From the NCBI RefSeq assembly GCF_024139115.2, contig NW_026942951.1:16772-80771 (forward strand): DNA of 64,000 nucleotides. Direction: 5' to 3'. The translations under genes and the position numbers were made by a program. The notes under the pieces are model-generated. The model made no database searches. It was not told where the DNA came from and saw nothing but the letters and a program-made list of their open reading frames with translations. Positions within the stretch are counted from its first letter, which is position 1. Each line of letters opens with the position of its first letter. Positions 1 through 10,394 of this stretch are shown one piece after another. The stretch comes from Armigeres subalbatus. Taxonomy: Eukaryota; Arthropoda; Insecta; Diptera; Culicidae.

Positions 1-1010
1 AATTCTGAGGAAATTCACATTAGAAACCTAGAAGATTTTCAATTAACAGAGCGAATCCCTTCAGAATTCCATTGGATACCATTCGGAATTTTATAGAAAC
101 TCTTTTCAGAGTCAAGTGATTTCCCTAAATATCTATAAGATTTCCTTCAATATCTTCCTTAGTGCATTTAAATAATCCAGAAAATATTTTATAGAAGCAT
201 TCTTTTCGGAATCTCCGAATGGAATCCTTCTAGGTGACCTTATTATACTGTTTGTAAAGTGTTTGTATTCCAGTATTTTGAAAGAATTTCTTGAAAAAAA
301 AATCCTTAAGGAAATTCTTCTTTCTCCGCAAAATCTTTTTAAGAGTTCATGGCATCTCCTAAAATCTTGTGGATTATGGGAAATCCTCTGTTGTGTTCTA
401 GATATTCTCTTGGATCATCTTGGAACAATACGTATTTCAATGAATCATCTTAAAAATCGTTTCTTACCAGCTCAACTAGACTTTTTTTTGTATTTCAGAA
501 TCTAATAGACCACCGACCTCCACTTAGTAAAGTTGTTTCTACGGTGGCAACTCATCTAGAATTAATCTGGGTGTTCTAATAAGTAAGAAGCTGCTCACCT
601 CTCGACATGCCATTTCACCGAACAGGAGTTCGTGTTCACGTTAACTTGCGTCCCCGTCATTACAGCTGGTTGTTCCAGAAAAGACCGATAAGGGCAATGA
701 ATCCTACGGACCGACTGTGGCTACTCCCAATAACAAACCCTGCCTAGTCTTCCAGTTGACGAACAATGCCACCAGTCTGTAACTGCCAACCATCAGTAGT
801 GAAATTTATTCTAAGAATCTGCCGAATGGCACACTATTACAGCACCTGTGTGGTAATAACCCGATCTGTGGGCATACAATAAATATTCTATGTACTTTCA
901 ATATAACAGAGAGAAAAAAAATGATCACAAATAAATATTGTATGTGCAATAACAATAAAAATAAAGTTAATAAGTGATTAATAAGCCGAAAATACCAGTA
1001 TTGAGAACCT
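1..1010. other. Unassigned AT-rich DNA, no gene seen
   Basis: No supportable coding region on either strand. The first 250 bases carry scattered AATCCTT/GAATTCC-type words that loosely resemble the minisatellite at 8.95-9.25 kb. Bases 540-900 are less AT-rich and end in an AATAAA signal near 881, so they could be the 3' end or LTR of an old retroelement, but nothing identifies a family. Confidence 0.5.
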
Positions 1011-1024
1011 ATATGCTCGGACGC

Positions 1025-1215
1025 TTTTACATCGTATTGATTTACATCGCTTCGATTACGTAGTTTTATTTTTTACATCGATCGAAATTACATCGCCTCC
1101 TTTCATTACACAGCAAGCACTCTAGTACATCGCGCAGTGTAATATTCAACAGCCAATGGATTCTACGGGTTGAAGCGATTTCGATGTAATATTCAACAAC
1201 TATTTTTGCTGTGTG
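1025..1215. repeat. Cluster of TTACATCG words and a TGTAATATTCAACA duplication
   Basis: The octamer TTACATCG or a close variant recurs about five times between 1028 and 1135. The 14-mer TGTAATATTCAACA then occurs twice, about 48 bases apart (near 1138 and 1186). Looks like decayed tandem or terminal repeat material of unknown origin. Confidence 0.4.
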
Positions 1216-1738
1216 GGAATCCTGGAGGATTTTCTCAAGAATCCTGAAGGTATTTTTTTTGGAAATCGACTGAGAAATAATTTCAAATTTTATAGAGCAA
1301 TTTTAGAAAATTTCAATTTTTTTTACTTGTATAATCTCACACTCATCATATTTTCCATAAATGATGTCTATGCGCGCTTGTTTTGTTGTTGGTGTTGCGG
1401 ATGCGGAATATGAAGATGCATGGAGTTCAAAAACTGATGGAATGTGAAGTCGGCGAGCAACGAGAGGTGTTAATCATCAGTGTGAGTTCCGGGGTGGTGT
1501 CTGACCCAACACTAACAGCCAAAGGGGCAAAAGTCAGCTGCACGTAATCGAACCCCGTCTCCACCACCTGCCAGAAAAGTATCCATCGCTCAAAAGGCAT
1601 CACCTTCCAGGGCGGCAAAGCGGACATCCCTAGCGAGAAAAGACATCTTCGGCGTAAAAAGTATCAGCTGCGCCACAGCCTCCAACCCGTAAAGTATCTG
1701 CTTCAACAGACGCAATTCAACAGCAATTCAACAGACGG
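1216..1738. other. Unassigned stretch beside the GTF3C3 pseudogene
   Basis: Contains short open frames on both strands but nothing recognisable. Bases 1430-1735 read openly on the minus strand just downstream of the GTF3C3-like segment, yet I could not match them to the TPR continuation of that protein. They may be scrambled pseudogene or unrelated DNA. Confidence 0.35.
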
Positions 1739-2430
1739 AAATTTTTCGGATCTTTCGTTTCATATATTTAAGCTAACGTGACGAACGGCTCGTGCACTAA
1801 CGGCATTTGTCGCACAATCTCCAAACATAACTTTTTTAGCCACCTCGGCGTGTCCACGGGAGTAGCAAAAAATGGCTTGTCCCATCGATCCTTGCAAAGC
1901 CGGTGGCAAAAACCTTCGGTGTCGTTTCATCGGAGTTTTGCCGTCAACCTTCACCTTGCAAATTTCCCCTCAACGCATCAATCCGCTTTAAAATCTTTTT
2001 CGAATCAGGAAGACTTCTTGGCCAACTTGCCGTGTCGCCCATTTTTCTTCTTCCAAGTCCATTTCTCCGCCCTGCTGCATACGGGCTTGATATTCCGCAT
2101 AGCTGATCTCACCGGCGACAAATTTCTTGATCAATATTTCGTTCCGCTGTGGGTTTTCATCGTCCGTTTCCGACTCCGGGAGGGCTGACGACTGTCGTAT
2201 TCGGGCCGTCTCCTCCGTCTCAATCCCTACAACGACGTCGACGCGACCGTGGACCTGCGTGTTCTTCGGGGAGTGGCAGCCATATTTTTGATGTACTCGG
2301 TTCACCCGGCAGGGGAATTTCATTGGCTTCGACGAATTGGGCTAGTTCCTGCGGGTCCAGCTGTAACTCGTCCAGTTCCTCAACGACACTTTCCGCCTCG
2401 CACTGATCGGTATGCAGCAGATGATATTAT
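1739..2430 (-). pseudogene. Broken copy of TFIIIC subunit 3 (GTF3C3-like), N-terminal part
   Basis: GTF3C3 (TFIIIC102) is a TPR subunit of the RNA polymerase III general factor TFIIIC. Reading the minus strand there is an acidic N-terminal stretch, then a segment containing KKFVAGEISYAEYQARM, resembling the conserved YLEGKISFEEFERRRE-type motif of the family, then LPPALQGSMGQA followed in a shifted frame by CLEIVRQMPLVHEPFVTLA. These match the start of the first TPR block (LP.ALRGLMGEA... and CMEIIRQAPLAYEPFSTLA in the human protein, as I remember it). At least three frameshifts and several stops break the frame, and the segment ends soon after the first TPR. No obvious intron separates the blocks, so a processed (reverse-transcribed), 3'-truncated copy is the likelier origin, but a decayed genomic duplicate is not excluded. 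Not expected to make protein. Confidence 0.7.
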
Positions 2431-2979
2431 TATGAGAAACGAGAATGACAAGCGAAAAACAAAAACATCAATGCTGTCAGTAAATAATGCACGGTGAGAA
2501 AAACATATGGGGAAAACTGATAACTGACAGCGTCTTTAGTGTCTTTTCAGTTGTATACCTAGGACTCCTACACACCGATTTAGAATTAAGCGCAACACCG
2601 AAAAATTCCGAGTGTCGGGTCCCGGTTATTAGTTCCTGGCTGGGTGATGAATTATATAGATAATCAGCACAACCTGGTTTGGCGCTGGAATAATAGAAAC
2701 AATTATAGGAGTACTTAGGCTGTGAACCATTCCACCGATTCTTCTAACTTTAAGTTACAATTTGACAGTTCGATGGTTACTGTGTTGTTGTTGAGATAGT
2801 TTTTGTTCGTTTGATTTCAGATGGGTGTGATAAAAGCAAACAGCAATTTTTTATTTTTGTAAATTTCGAAATGAATTCAGTTCTTCATTTTAAAAAGCAA
2901 ATATTGACACTAGTAGAAATGGTTATATTTGTCTCATTTAAGTCATTTTATTTTTATTGAAATAGGACAACGTGTGACA
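2431..2979. other. Unassigned AT-rich DNA
   Basis: No coding or repeat signal I can name. A TTTGACAGTT word near 2770 resembles an internal word of the MITE at 5.3 kb, but no terminal repeat pairs with it. Confidence 0.4.
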
Positions 2980-3051
2980 ACAGTTAGCCCATATATTTTC
3001 TGTCAAATTTGCCCTTTTCGTTGCCGTTCCGCTAACATTGTGTTTGGGGCT
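2980..3051. mobile_element. Half of a Harbinger-like MITE
   Basis: Bases 2980-3051 repeat the centre and one arm of the MITE at 5288-5699 (TTAGCCCATATATTTTCTGT, then the terminal TGTTTGGGGCT), and are followed by TTA at 3052-3054, the same trinucleotide that flanks the complete copy. The other arm is missing, so this is a truncated copy. Confidence 0.6.
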
Positions 3052-3118
3052 TTATTCGGCGCGGTAAAGAATCAGTTTTATGAGTTTTATTACGGATGAT
3101 TTTTTATGCCTTCGAAAT

Positions 3119-3694
3119 TTTAGGCATATCCTAGGATAGAATGTGCCAATTAGTTATTAAAAATCGTACCGATTTTCTGTCAAAATCGTACCGGTTGCTG
3201 ATTGGGTGAAAATGACAATCGATTACTTCGATCGGCGGTATCACATTTTTAAAAGGGCAGCTTGTTGTTACCTTGGCCGTGTTGCTGAGTAATTAAATTG
3301 TAATTTATTACAAAATTCAAAAGTTTGCTTTTTCGATTTTTTGGGCAAAATGAGTTCATGCTAGGCTGTAAATTATGTATGCATGATTCTCAAGGGTTAT
3401 GCTACTTTGAAACACTCGATTTGAAGCATTATTAACCAACTGTTTACCCATTTCACTGAAAAACTCATCTAATTCCATGTAAAATCTTTTTGCTGATAGT
3501 ACGTAACATCTTTCATTACGAATTATAGAAAAAATGAACGAGAAAACATAAATTTTATACATATATTTTTCGGCCGATTTTGCATAAAAAATATTCGGAA
3601 GCACTGGACGCCACCTCGTCGAAGCAATCGACTTAGGAAACAACAAGGCAGTCGCAATTCAATTGTCACATCCTATCATAGGGCATATCCAGCT
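3119..3694. mobile_element. Candidate TIR element, about 575 bp
   Basis: The left end (GGATAGAATGTGCCAATT near 3133) pairs with the inverse of the right end (AATTGTCACATCCTATC near 3661). The outermost bases (GCATATCC and GGCATATCC) do not pair as cleanly. No transposase is visible, so this would be a non-autonomous element. Target duplication not clear. Confidence 0.4.
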
Positions 3695-3771
3695 TTTTAC
3701 GCGATGGTGCCATAAATCTTTGAATCACCTTTTGACATATCCTGTGTCCACTATAATATTCTTAGACAGAT

Positions 3772-3848
3772 GGATCTCAGCAATATGTGCTTTATAAATG
3801 TTTCGTTGTAGGATCTCAGTAGTCTGTGCTTTATACATTTTCGTTGTA
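3772..3848. repeat. Two-unit tandem duplication, about 38 bp each
   Basis: GGATCTCAG...TGTGCTTTATA...CGTTGTA occurs at 3772-3810 and again directly at 3811-3848 with a few differences. Confidence 0.7.
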
Positions 3849-3951
3849 AACATGAAGCTGTCAATATGTTGCTGGAAATCGTAGGTTGGAAAACGTTTTC
3901 ATATTTTAATCTAAGATATTTCAATCAAATATTTCTTTCCGAATATTATAT

Positions 3952-4092
3952 AGGGGGCAAGGGGTTTTTGTCGACCAAATTTTATGAAATTTGGCCACAA
4001 TGTTCTTTGATATGCAAAGAATGTTTAGGCCAAATTTGAGCATAGTCAGACATAAAAAAACCCTGCCAATAATAGAACAAAACCTGCCAAAG
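3952..4092. mobile_element. Degenerate copy of the TTGGCAGG-ended MITE
   Basis: The right end (CCCTGCCAATAATAGAAC followed by AAAACCTGCCAAAG) is the same as the right end of the element at 36101-36253, and the interior shows the same ATGAAATTTGGCC / TTTGATATGCAAAGAAT words in inverted order. The left terminal repeat is shortened. Confidence 0.6.
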
Positions 4093-4922
4093 CCGTCATT
4101 CCCCCTACTACTTTTCAACTTTGCAGGTGTTCATGAACATTTTGGTGTACGGAATTCTTTCTCTTGCTTCAGAAATATTTAAAGCTATACTGTGTCTACG
4201 AAGACATGTTGATGGGGACACTATTCAAACGATCGACTATGTGTGATTCTCTGGAAGGCAAGACTGAACTTTCAAAAATCTTGTTAAATTGTAATTTCAA
4301 CTAATGTGGTTTAGAGCAATTAATGTGATTTTTGCTGAACAATATCTGCCATTCATTTGAGTCATCTCAGTATCAGATGTATTCAGTATATATCAATTCA
4401 TTTGACAATAGAATCACACTGTTTCCCATCAATGAATATACGGCCGCAGGATGACCATCTAGAATAGCTATCACGTGAGGTTACGAGGAGGGATGAAGGG
4501 CTAAAATGTGTTCAGTAAACTTGTTAAAAAAAATGTTGGTGGGTGTTGTAGATGTTCATAACGATGCGATATCCAAGCTGCGCATAATGTTTCCCGACGT
4601 TGAAGTTCGGGTTTCGGTTAATCGTCAATAAGTATTTTAACTCCGCCTCCGAGATTTTACAAATTAAAAGATCATCTTTGTTGGCCTCAATATGTTATGA
4701 AGTCTGAACAAGCTCATGTTTACAATGCTCACATTTTATTTTTCCAATAAACTGTTTTGAACGTGGATTGCTGAATAAATCAATGATTGAAGCGAAAAGT
4801 CATCAAACACAGTGGCGGACGCAAGCGTTTCAACAACCAGAACATCGGCATCGTTTTTATTTTCTATCGTAGTCGAGTAGTATTTTTGTCGGAACTGGAT
4901 TACCACCCACTTTTATTTTATA
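4093..4922. other. Unassigned DNA with one short open frame
   Basis: No gene supported. An ATG at 4533 opens a 32-codon frame with non-repetitive composition (through 4631) that I cannot place in a family; see findings. The rest is AT-rich without recognised repeats. Confidence 0.35.
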
Positions 4923-5191
4923 CTAGTCGACCCGGCAGACGTTGTCCTGCATAGTAGGCGAAAATGCGCGTTACGAACTGCTCATACGAAATTCCCATAC
5001 GAATCTTTATTTTAGTTTTTCGCGGTTTACTCAACTTTACTAATGATTTTCGACTGAGGAAATATCATATAAACCCGTCGGAAACTGTAACGAATATAAC
5101 TGCTGAAGGAATGAATATAATCCATCCAGCCGTTTTCGAGTTATGCGGATACGAACACAGACCATTTCATTTTTATTATATAGAAGAAGAC
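4923..5191 (+). repeat. Terminal module repeat, copy 1 (CTAGTCGACCCGG family)
   Basis: Starts CTAGTCGACCCGGCAGACG and ends near ATTATATAGAAGAAGA. The same start and end bracket the next copy at 5192-5842. Related modules beginning TAGCAGACCCGACGAAC (11.45 kb) and TAGCAGATCCGAGGAAC (62.37 kb) show it is an interspersed family, probably the tail of a retroelement or a SINE-like unit; the family is not identified. This copy holds the uninterrupted TTA site (5037-5039) where copy 2 carries a MITE. Confidence 0.65.
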
Positions 5192-5842
5192 TAGTCGACC
5201 CGGTGTCCTGCGTAGTAGGCTAAAAATCCCATGTGAAATTTCTATACGAATCCTAATTTTAGTTTTTTTACGATTTACTCAACCTTAAGCCCCAAACGCA
5301 ATACAACGGAACGGCGACGGAAACGGAAAATTTGACAGTTAGCCCATATATTTTCTGTCAAATTTTCCGTTTCCGTCCTCATTCCATCATATAGACCAAT
5401 CTGAATCTTGATCTAACCTCACTTATTTGACAGTTCACAGAGCTTGTTTTCAAGGTGTTAGAAGAAAAATCGATGAGGAGAAAATTAAAATTCATATTTT
5501 AGTTTAAAATTGCTGCGATCCGAATATTTCAATGATATTCTTTGCATTCAGCATGAAATCAATCGCAAAGGACATCTACATGCGAATAAAATGACGAAAC
5601 AATTTTATCGGAAGCTTCGCCAGAGGCTAAGTCCCAGTGAAAAAGCTCTGTGAACTGTCAACCTACGTCATCATGCACTGGTCTATTGCGTTTGGGGCTT
5701 TACTCGTGATTTTTCATAAGAAAACATCATATAAACCCGTCGGAAACGATAACGAACATTTTGCCTACGGAATGAAGAAAATCCAACCAGCCGCTTTCGA
5801 GTTATGCGGATACGAACACAGACCATTTCATTTTATTATATA
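5192..5842 (+). repeat. Terminal module repeat, copy 2, interrupted by a MITE
   Basis: Begins CTAGTCGACCCGG immediately after copy 1 and ends ATTATATAGAATAGATT. Removing the 412-bp MITE and one TTA leaves a module of about 236 bp that lines up with copy 1, including the shared AAACCCGTCGGAAAC and GAGTTATGCGGATACGAACA words. A head-to-tail pair of these modules is unusual for a dispersed repeat. Confidence 0.65.
5288..5699. mobile_element. 412-bp MITE, TTA target duplication (PIF/Harbinger-like)
   Basis: Terminal inverted repeats AGCCCCAAACGCAATA (left) and TATTGCGTTTGGGGCT (right), flanked by TTA at 5285-5287 and 5700-5702. Inner inverted repeats (TTTGACAGTTCACAGAGC near 5429 and its inverse near 5643) give further foldback structure. 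No coding capacity. A 3-bp TTA/TAA duplication is typical of PIF/Harbinger elements, which is the basis of the superfamily guess. Confidence 0.8.
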
Positions 5843-5844
5843 GA

Positions 5845-6139
5845 ATAGATTATACTCTGCGCTTTGAAAACTCAATACAAGAAAAATTTAATGAAATCAA
5901 ATTAGTTTTGTTTTAATTTAGTTCAATTAATGGTTCCAATTATCTCTACGCCTTTTTGTACTGCAACTCTTGCCCGTGGTTTGGCATCAACAAAAGACGA
6001 AACAAAAATATATTTTCCCTTACAACAAAACCGTGTCGGCGATGCAGGATGGCCCGTTGTTTATGTTGTGTGGCGCCATCTGCTATTTTCCTAGTGGGTA
6101 CGCGAAACTAAGGCTTTCTGTCATCTTGTGGGGGGGTTG
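5845..6139. other. Unassigned left flank of the copia remnant
   Basis: Readable in short frames, but I could not match it to copia integrase or to an LTR. It may be decayed upstream integrase sequence. Confidence 0.35.
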
Positions 6140-7857
6140 TCATATACACATATGCGAATATTTGGATCAACGGCGTTCGTGCATATTCCAAAACAGAAGC
6201 GTAGGAAGCTTGACAAGAAAGCAGAAAAGTTAACTTTGTTGGTTACGCAGATGGAAGCAAGGCATATTGTTTCATGAACCGAATGGATTGTACATCACTA
6301 TCAGTAGGGATGCAAAATTTGATGAAAATTTGTATCAAGAATTTGAAATGGAAGAGCAGAATAACGATGACATAATAATAAGCCTGGATAATGGAACTTC
6401 TGTGCCTCAAGTGACAAATGATGAGCCTGAACCAGAACGCGAGCCGGAACTTGCAGGAGTTATACCACCGATCGAATCAGATGTGGACGGAGACGCACAC
6501 CAAGAAGTAAATCACGAAGAAGAATCAAATGATCATGAAAGTATTCTTAGACGATCTTCGAGGCGAACAAAAGGAGTCCCCCCTAAGTGGTTCGAGCGAA
6601 TTTGGTCGGTTACAGAATGTCAGGAGGAGCCATTGAGTTTTTGCAGAAGCTTTATCAAGTAACCATAAAGAGGAATGGAAGATGGCAATGATGGAAGAAA
6701 TTAATTCAATTGAAGAAAACAACACATGGAAGTTAGTTGATCTACCTGATAAAAGAAAAGCGATTGGCGTCAAATGGGTCTACAAAATAAAAAAAGATTC
6801 TAATGGAGAGATTTCAAGATTTAAGGCAAGACTGGTAGCAAAAGGATTTAGCCAACAATATGGCGTTGATTATGACGAAATATTTGCTCCGGTTGTACGT
6901 CAAACAACTTTTCGTACTTTATTGGCAATTGCTGCAAAAAGAGGGATGTCTGTACGCCGAAAAAGCTTTACAAAACAGATTTGCGCTTACATCACTGGGA
7001 GCAATCCACTGGTATTTGGGAATGGAAGTCAAGCAAAATAAGGATGGAGATTTCTTCATATGCCAAGAACGCTACATCGAGCAGATTGCAAACTCATCCG
7101 GATTAATAGAAGCTAAACCATCAAAAATACCCTTAGACCCAGGATACTACAAGCATGAATCAAATGATTGTCTTCCAGATAACAAAGAATATCAAAAACT
7201 TATGGGCCAGTTACTGTATGTATCAGTTAATACCAGACCAGATATCTCTGCAGCTGTGTCCATTTTAAGCAGAAAAACTAGTTGTCCGAATAAAGATGAT
7301 TGGGTAGAACTTAAACGGGTTGCTCGTTACCTGATGACAACCAAACACTTATGGCTACGACTGAGCAATACGAAGAAGAATGAAGAATTACTGGGATATT
7401 GCGATGCTGATTGGGCTGAATGCCGAGATGATAGAAAGTCCAATAGCGGTTTCCTGATGAAATACAACGGAGGAACAATTACTTGGGCATGTCGCAAGCA
7501 AACGTGTGTGTCGCTCTCAACGGCTGAAGCAGAGTTCGTAGCGCTATCAGAATCTGTTCAAGAAACAATGTGGTTGAAACGGTTACTGCACGATCTTGGC
7601 GAACATCCAGCTATCCCTGTGATTTATGAAGATAATCAAAGTGCCCTGAAAATGCTTGAAAATGAAAAATTCAGTAACAGGACAAAACACATTGATACCC
7701 GGTATCATTACGCAAGGGATATGAAAATGAAACAAGAAGTCAGTTTTATCTACTGCTGTACCGAAGAAATGATTGAAGATCTTCTCATGAAACCTCTTGG
7801 AGCGATTTGTTTGGGAAAACTGAGAACTATGTCTGGAGTCGAGATCATGCGTAGTAG
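6140..7857 (+). pseudogene. Ty1/copia retrotransposon pol remnant (integrase C-term, partial RT, RNase H)
   Basis: Copia pol normally carries protease, integrase, reverse transcriptase and RNase H in one polyprotein. Here the reading starts in the integrase C-terminus (MRIFGSTAFVHIPKQKRRK), shifts frame near 6233, passes an acidic linker ending in RRSSRRTKG, and enters RT with the diagnostic NNTWKLVDLP, IGVKWVYKIK and RFKARLVAKGFSQ motifs (6718-6855). Near 6950 the RT jumps from the RTLLAIAAKRGMSV block straight to ALQNRFALTSLGAIHWYLGM, so the central palm with the YVDD catalytic box is deleted, with a frame change. The C-terminal RT and RNase H then read openly to about 7857 (YCDADWAECRDDRKSNSG, TAEAEFVALSES, EDNQSALKM). 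Inactive; mobile only if supplied in trans, and no LTR is recognisable on either side. Confidence 0.9.
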
Positions 7858-8095
7858 TAGTAAAAGTAGTAAAATTCTTCTTTATTTCATCATTTTCTGT
7901 TCTACAATTATTTTTTACATGTACAGTGCTCGGCTGGCTTGGCCCTCCAACTTCAATTTTAAATTTTCATGTTTATATTGTTATTTAAGTGTTAATATGA
8001 TATATCGTGACGGCCTTTAGGAGGCGCTGGTGTGTTTTTTAAAATTTGATAACCTAACTACTATGTACACTAATATTTACAATAAAAAATTTGAT
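7858..8095. other. Copia 3' flank, no LTR recognised
   Basis: The frame runs on to a stop near 8020. A purine run in TTAGGAGGCGCTGG (about 8018) could be a polypurine tract preceding a lost LTR, and AAATTTGATAACCTA occurs twice (about 8042 and 8087). Neither is enough to define an LTR. Confidence 0.3.
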
Positions 8096-8098
8096 AAC

Positions 8099-8281
8099 CT
8101 AGATTGGAACTAGCGCCCTAATTGGAGCCTGATCCGAATGCAAGCAACGGACCCTAAACTTTTCTTTACACTCACCAAAGCGTTCATGTAAGGTTTTTAT
8201 TCCGGCCAGACGATGGACCTCGGATGTTCTTGTCCTGGGAGTCAATGGTACTTCGTTCAATTTACATTGCTGATTCACCAT
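8099..8281 (-). pseudogene. Non-LTR retrotransposon ORF2 C-terminal remnant
   Basis: About 60 codons on the minus strand contain PLTPRTRTSEVHRLAGIKTL followed by a basic/Cys segment (HERFGECKEKFRVRCLHSDQ). This is like the C-terminal tail of Jockey-type ORF2 proteins, where a TP...VHRLAGIKTLEQRF-type stretch follows the RT. No RT catalytic region is present. A small decayed tail, consistent with 5' truncation; the exact clade is uncertain. Confidence 0.5.
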
Positions 8282-8539
8282 GTATCATTATGCGTTCAGT
8301 CTATATCAATTTTGGAATTATGCTGATAATTTGATAATGACATTCTAAGACCGTGTTTGCCTCTGCATCTCCCACGAAAACGGGTTATCAAAGTAAGTCG
8401 GATGGAATCGTTGGATCGGATACCTCTGATGAGCGATACGATAAATGCTTTTTAATTTTTTTAATTATTTAAACTAACCGTGATTCAGCTGCACAAAGCA
8501 AAACAAATTAACTAACTGTACATTGTGCAGGAACACGAT
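8282..8539. other. Unassigned DNA
   Basis: No gene or recognised repeat seen. Confidence 0.4.
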
Positions 8540-8765
8540 AAAACGCTATCAATCGATTTACGGATCATCAAATAGATATTTATCACTTTCGCGACGACTA
8601 AACCACGCACTGCACCACATGCTTCATAGCCACTATGAAAAACTATTGAAGGTGCGCTTGTTTCGACCGGAGCAAAGCACAATACATGCGCATGAGCCAC
8701 CGAACGCAAATAGGTAATTTATCATTTTCGCAACGGCTAAAACACGCACGCTACTTAAGCTCGAT
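8540..8765. repeat. Imperfect direct duplication
   Basis: ATTTATCACTTTCGCGACG followed by CTAAACCACGCACTGC (near 8577) recurs as ATTTATCATTTTCGCAACG followed by CTAAAACACGCACGCT (near 8717). The copies lie about 140 bases apart. Origin unknown. Confidence 0.5.
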
Positions 8766-8824
8766 AGCTGTTGCCCTCGAAGAAAGCTGGCCACTAGGCC
8801 TGTGCGCCGATTGAAAATGTGTCC

Positions 8825-8885
8825 CACGGCGGCGGCGTGGCGGCGTCACGCCGATGGCATTCGGCAACGTGGGTCGGCGTGAAGG
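8825..8885. other. Short GC-rich patch (GGCGGCG / GGCGTGA words)
   Basis: A local run of GGCGGCGGCGTGGCGGCGTC and CGTGGGTCGGCGTGAAGG in otherwise AT-rich DNA. The CGTGGCGGCGT and GGGTCGGCGTG words suggest a decayed simple repeat. Confidence 0.4.
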
Positions 8886-8954
8886 CTAAAAACAATGAAA
8901 TTTTCCGAAATTCTTCAACATTCTTCATTAATTTCACCAAAGTGCTCTAGCTGC

Positions 8955-9250
8955 TCCAGGAATTCAACGAGTTTCCTCATTCGTCCGGAAGTTCCTCCTG
9001 AAGTTCCTTCGGAAGTTCCTCAGGAATTCCTCGGAAGTTCCTCAGGAATTCCTCTGGGCTCCTTCGGAAGTTCCTCCAGGAATTCCTTTGGAAGTTCCTC
9101 CACGAATTCCTCGGAGCTCCTCTGTAAGTTCCTCCAGGAATTCCTTTGGAAGTTCCTCCAGGGTCACCGGAAGTTCCTCAGGAGTTCCTTCGTAAGTTTC
9201 TTCAGGAATTCGTCCAGAAGTTTCTTCAGGAATTCGTCCGGAAGATCCTG
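8955..9250. repeat. Minisatellite of GGAAGTTCCTCCAGGAATTCC type
   Basis: About 300 bp built from alternating GGAAGTTCCT and AGGAATTCCT words in irregular units of about 15-36 bp. Both strands therefore read as long open frames rich in Ser/Gly or Pro/Glu; these are composition artefacts, not genes. Confidence 0.85.
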
Positions 9251-9319
9251 TAGGTACATTGGCCTTCCACGGGCCTGCGCGGCCTTTCCCCAGGTTCTCT
9301 AAATATAATCTTACAACTG

Positions 9320-9530
9320 ACGTTCTAACTGGCATACGAACAACGTAGCCAGCACGTAGTCTGCCGTGTTATAAGCAATAATATCCAGCCCTTTATACAC
9401 CTGGTACAATTCGTGGTTCATGCGACGCAGCCAGATACCGTTCTCCGGTTTACCACCGAATAGTGCCCGAAGCACCTACGATCAAACACTCCGAAAGCTC
9501 TGAAATCAGCTTCTTTAACGTCAACTGCTT
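9320..9530 (-). pseudogene. RTE-like ORF2 C-terminal remnant
   Basis: On the minus strand, allowing one or two frame changes, the reading passes FGVFDRR, ALFGGKPENGIWLRRMNHEL, YQVYKGLDI and ends near VRMPV. The order matches the C-terminal block of the plus-strand RTE-like element (40.43-40.60 kb: RRVLRTIFDGVQEDGEWRRR, NHELAQLYGEPSI, VRWAGHVARMP). Too short and broken to function. Confidence 0.65.
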
Positions 9531-10394
9531 GGCCGTAAAAGCCCGTTCAAGGTTAGTTGAGGTTATAATCATTACCGGAAGTCAAGGGTGCTTATGGTCC
9601 CATTCAGCATACTCATTGCAGTCCGAGGTCGTCGTTGTGTCCATGCGGCCCGTGATCGTCGCTGCGTTTATAGAATACCTGACATGAATTAAGGTATTAT
9701 AAAATTGGTAACAATAAAACAATTACAGTCTCTCCACGTTTACCGATATCAAAGTTCGAGATAAAGAAAGATCGAGAATGAAGAGAATTGAAATAGGTAG
9801 ATTGTAGATTGTCTTGTCTTAACATGCAGCCTGTATTGAAAAGCATCCTGGAAATGTCGGTTTGTATTCCCGAGCATTTTTTTGTCTGTATTAATATTTT
9901 GCAGCATATCATAAATATGACTAGAGGTATTAAAACATTGAACCCACCAATGTAAAAAAAAACCTTGCATATTTGTGGCAAAAAACCATTTCGAAATACT
10001 GATACTCTTCGTGCGCACCTAATGAATGATATTAAAATATTAAAATGCTAATAACACATTCATAAGTTAATGAAAAGGCTGATTTAGATGTATGTATTCA
10101 ACCGGATAACTATAAGTTTTTCTTACTTCACATCTATCATTAGAGCGCCTGCTTTGGCAAAAAAAGTAATCTTATTAATAAAGTAACATTGTATCAAAGC
10201 GTAGCAAATGTGTATCTGTTATATTTTTTTAGCACATAAAGAAATTAAAATTGTCAGTGTAAAAATATTTAGAGTAAGATCTACTCATATTCTTTGTATT
10301 TAAACTGTAATACCGAAATCAAGGATGAAAGACAGCGAAAATACGACCAAAACTTTTGCCTATATTTTTTGGTGAACCCAAACTTTTGTCCGAG
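9531..10394. other. Unassigned AT-rich DNA
   Basis: No coding or mobile-element signal recognised. Confidence 0.4.

Noticed and set aside
8895..9335. Long overlapping open frames rich in Ser/Gly or Pro/Glu
   Set aside because: They arise from the GGAAGTTCCT/AGGAATTCCT minisatellite on both strands; composition only.
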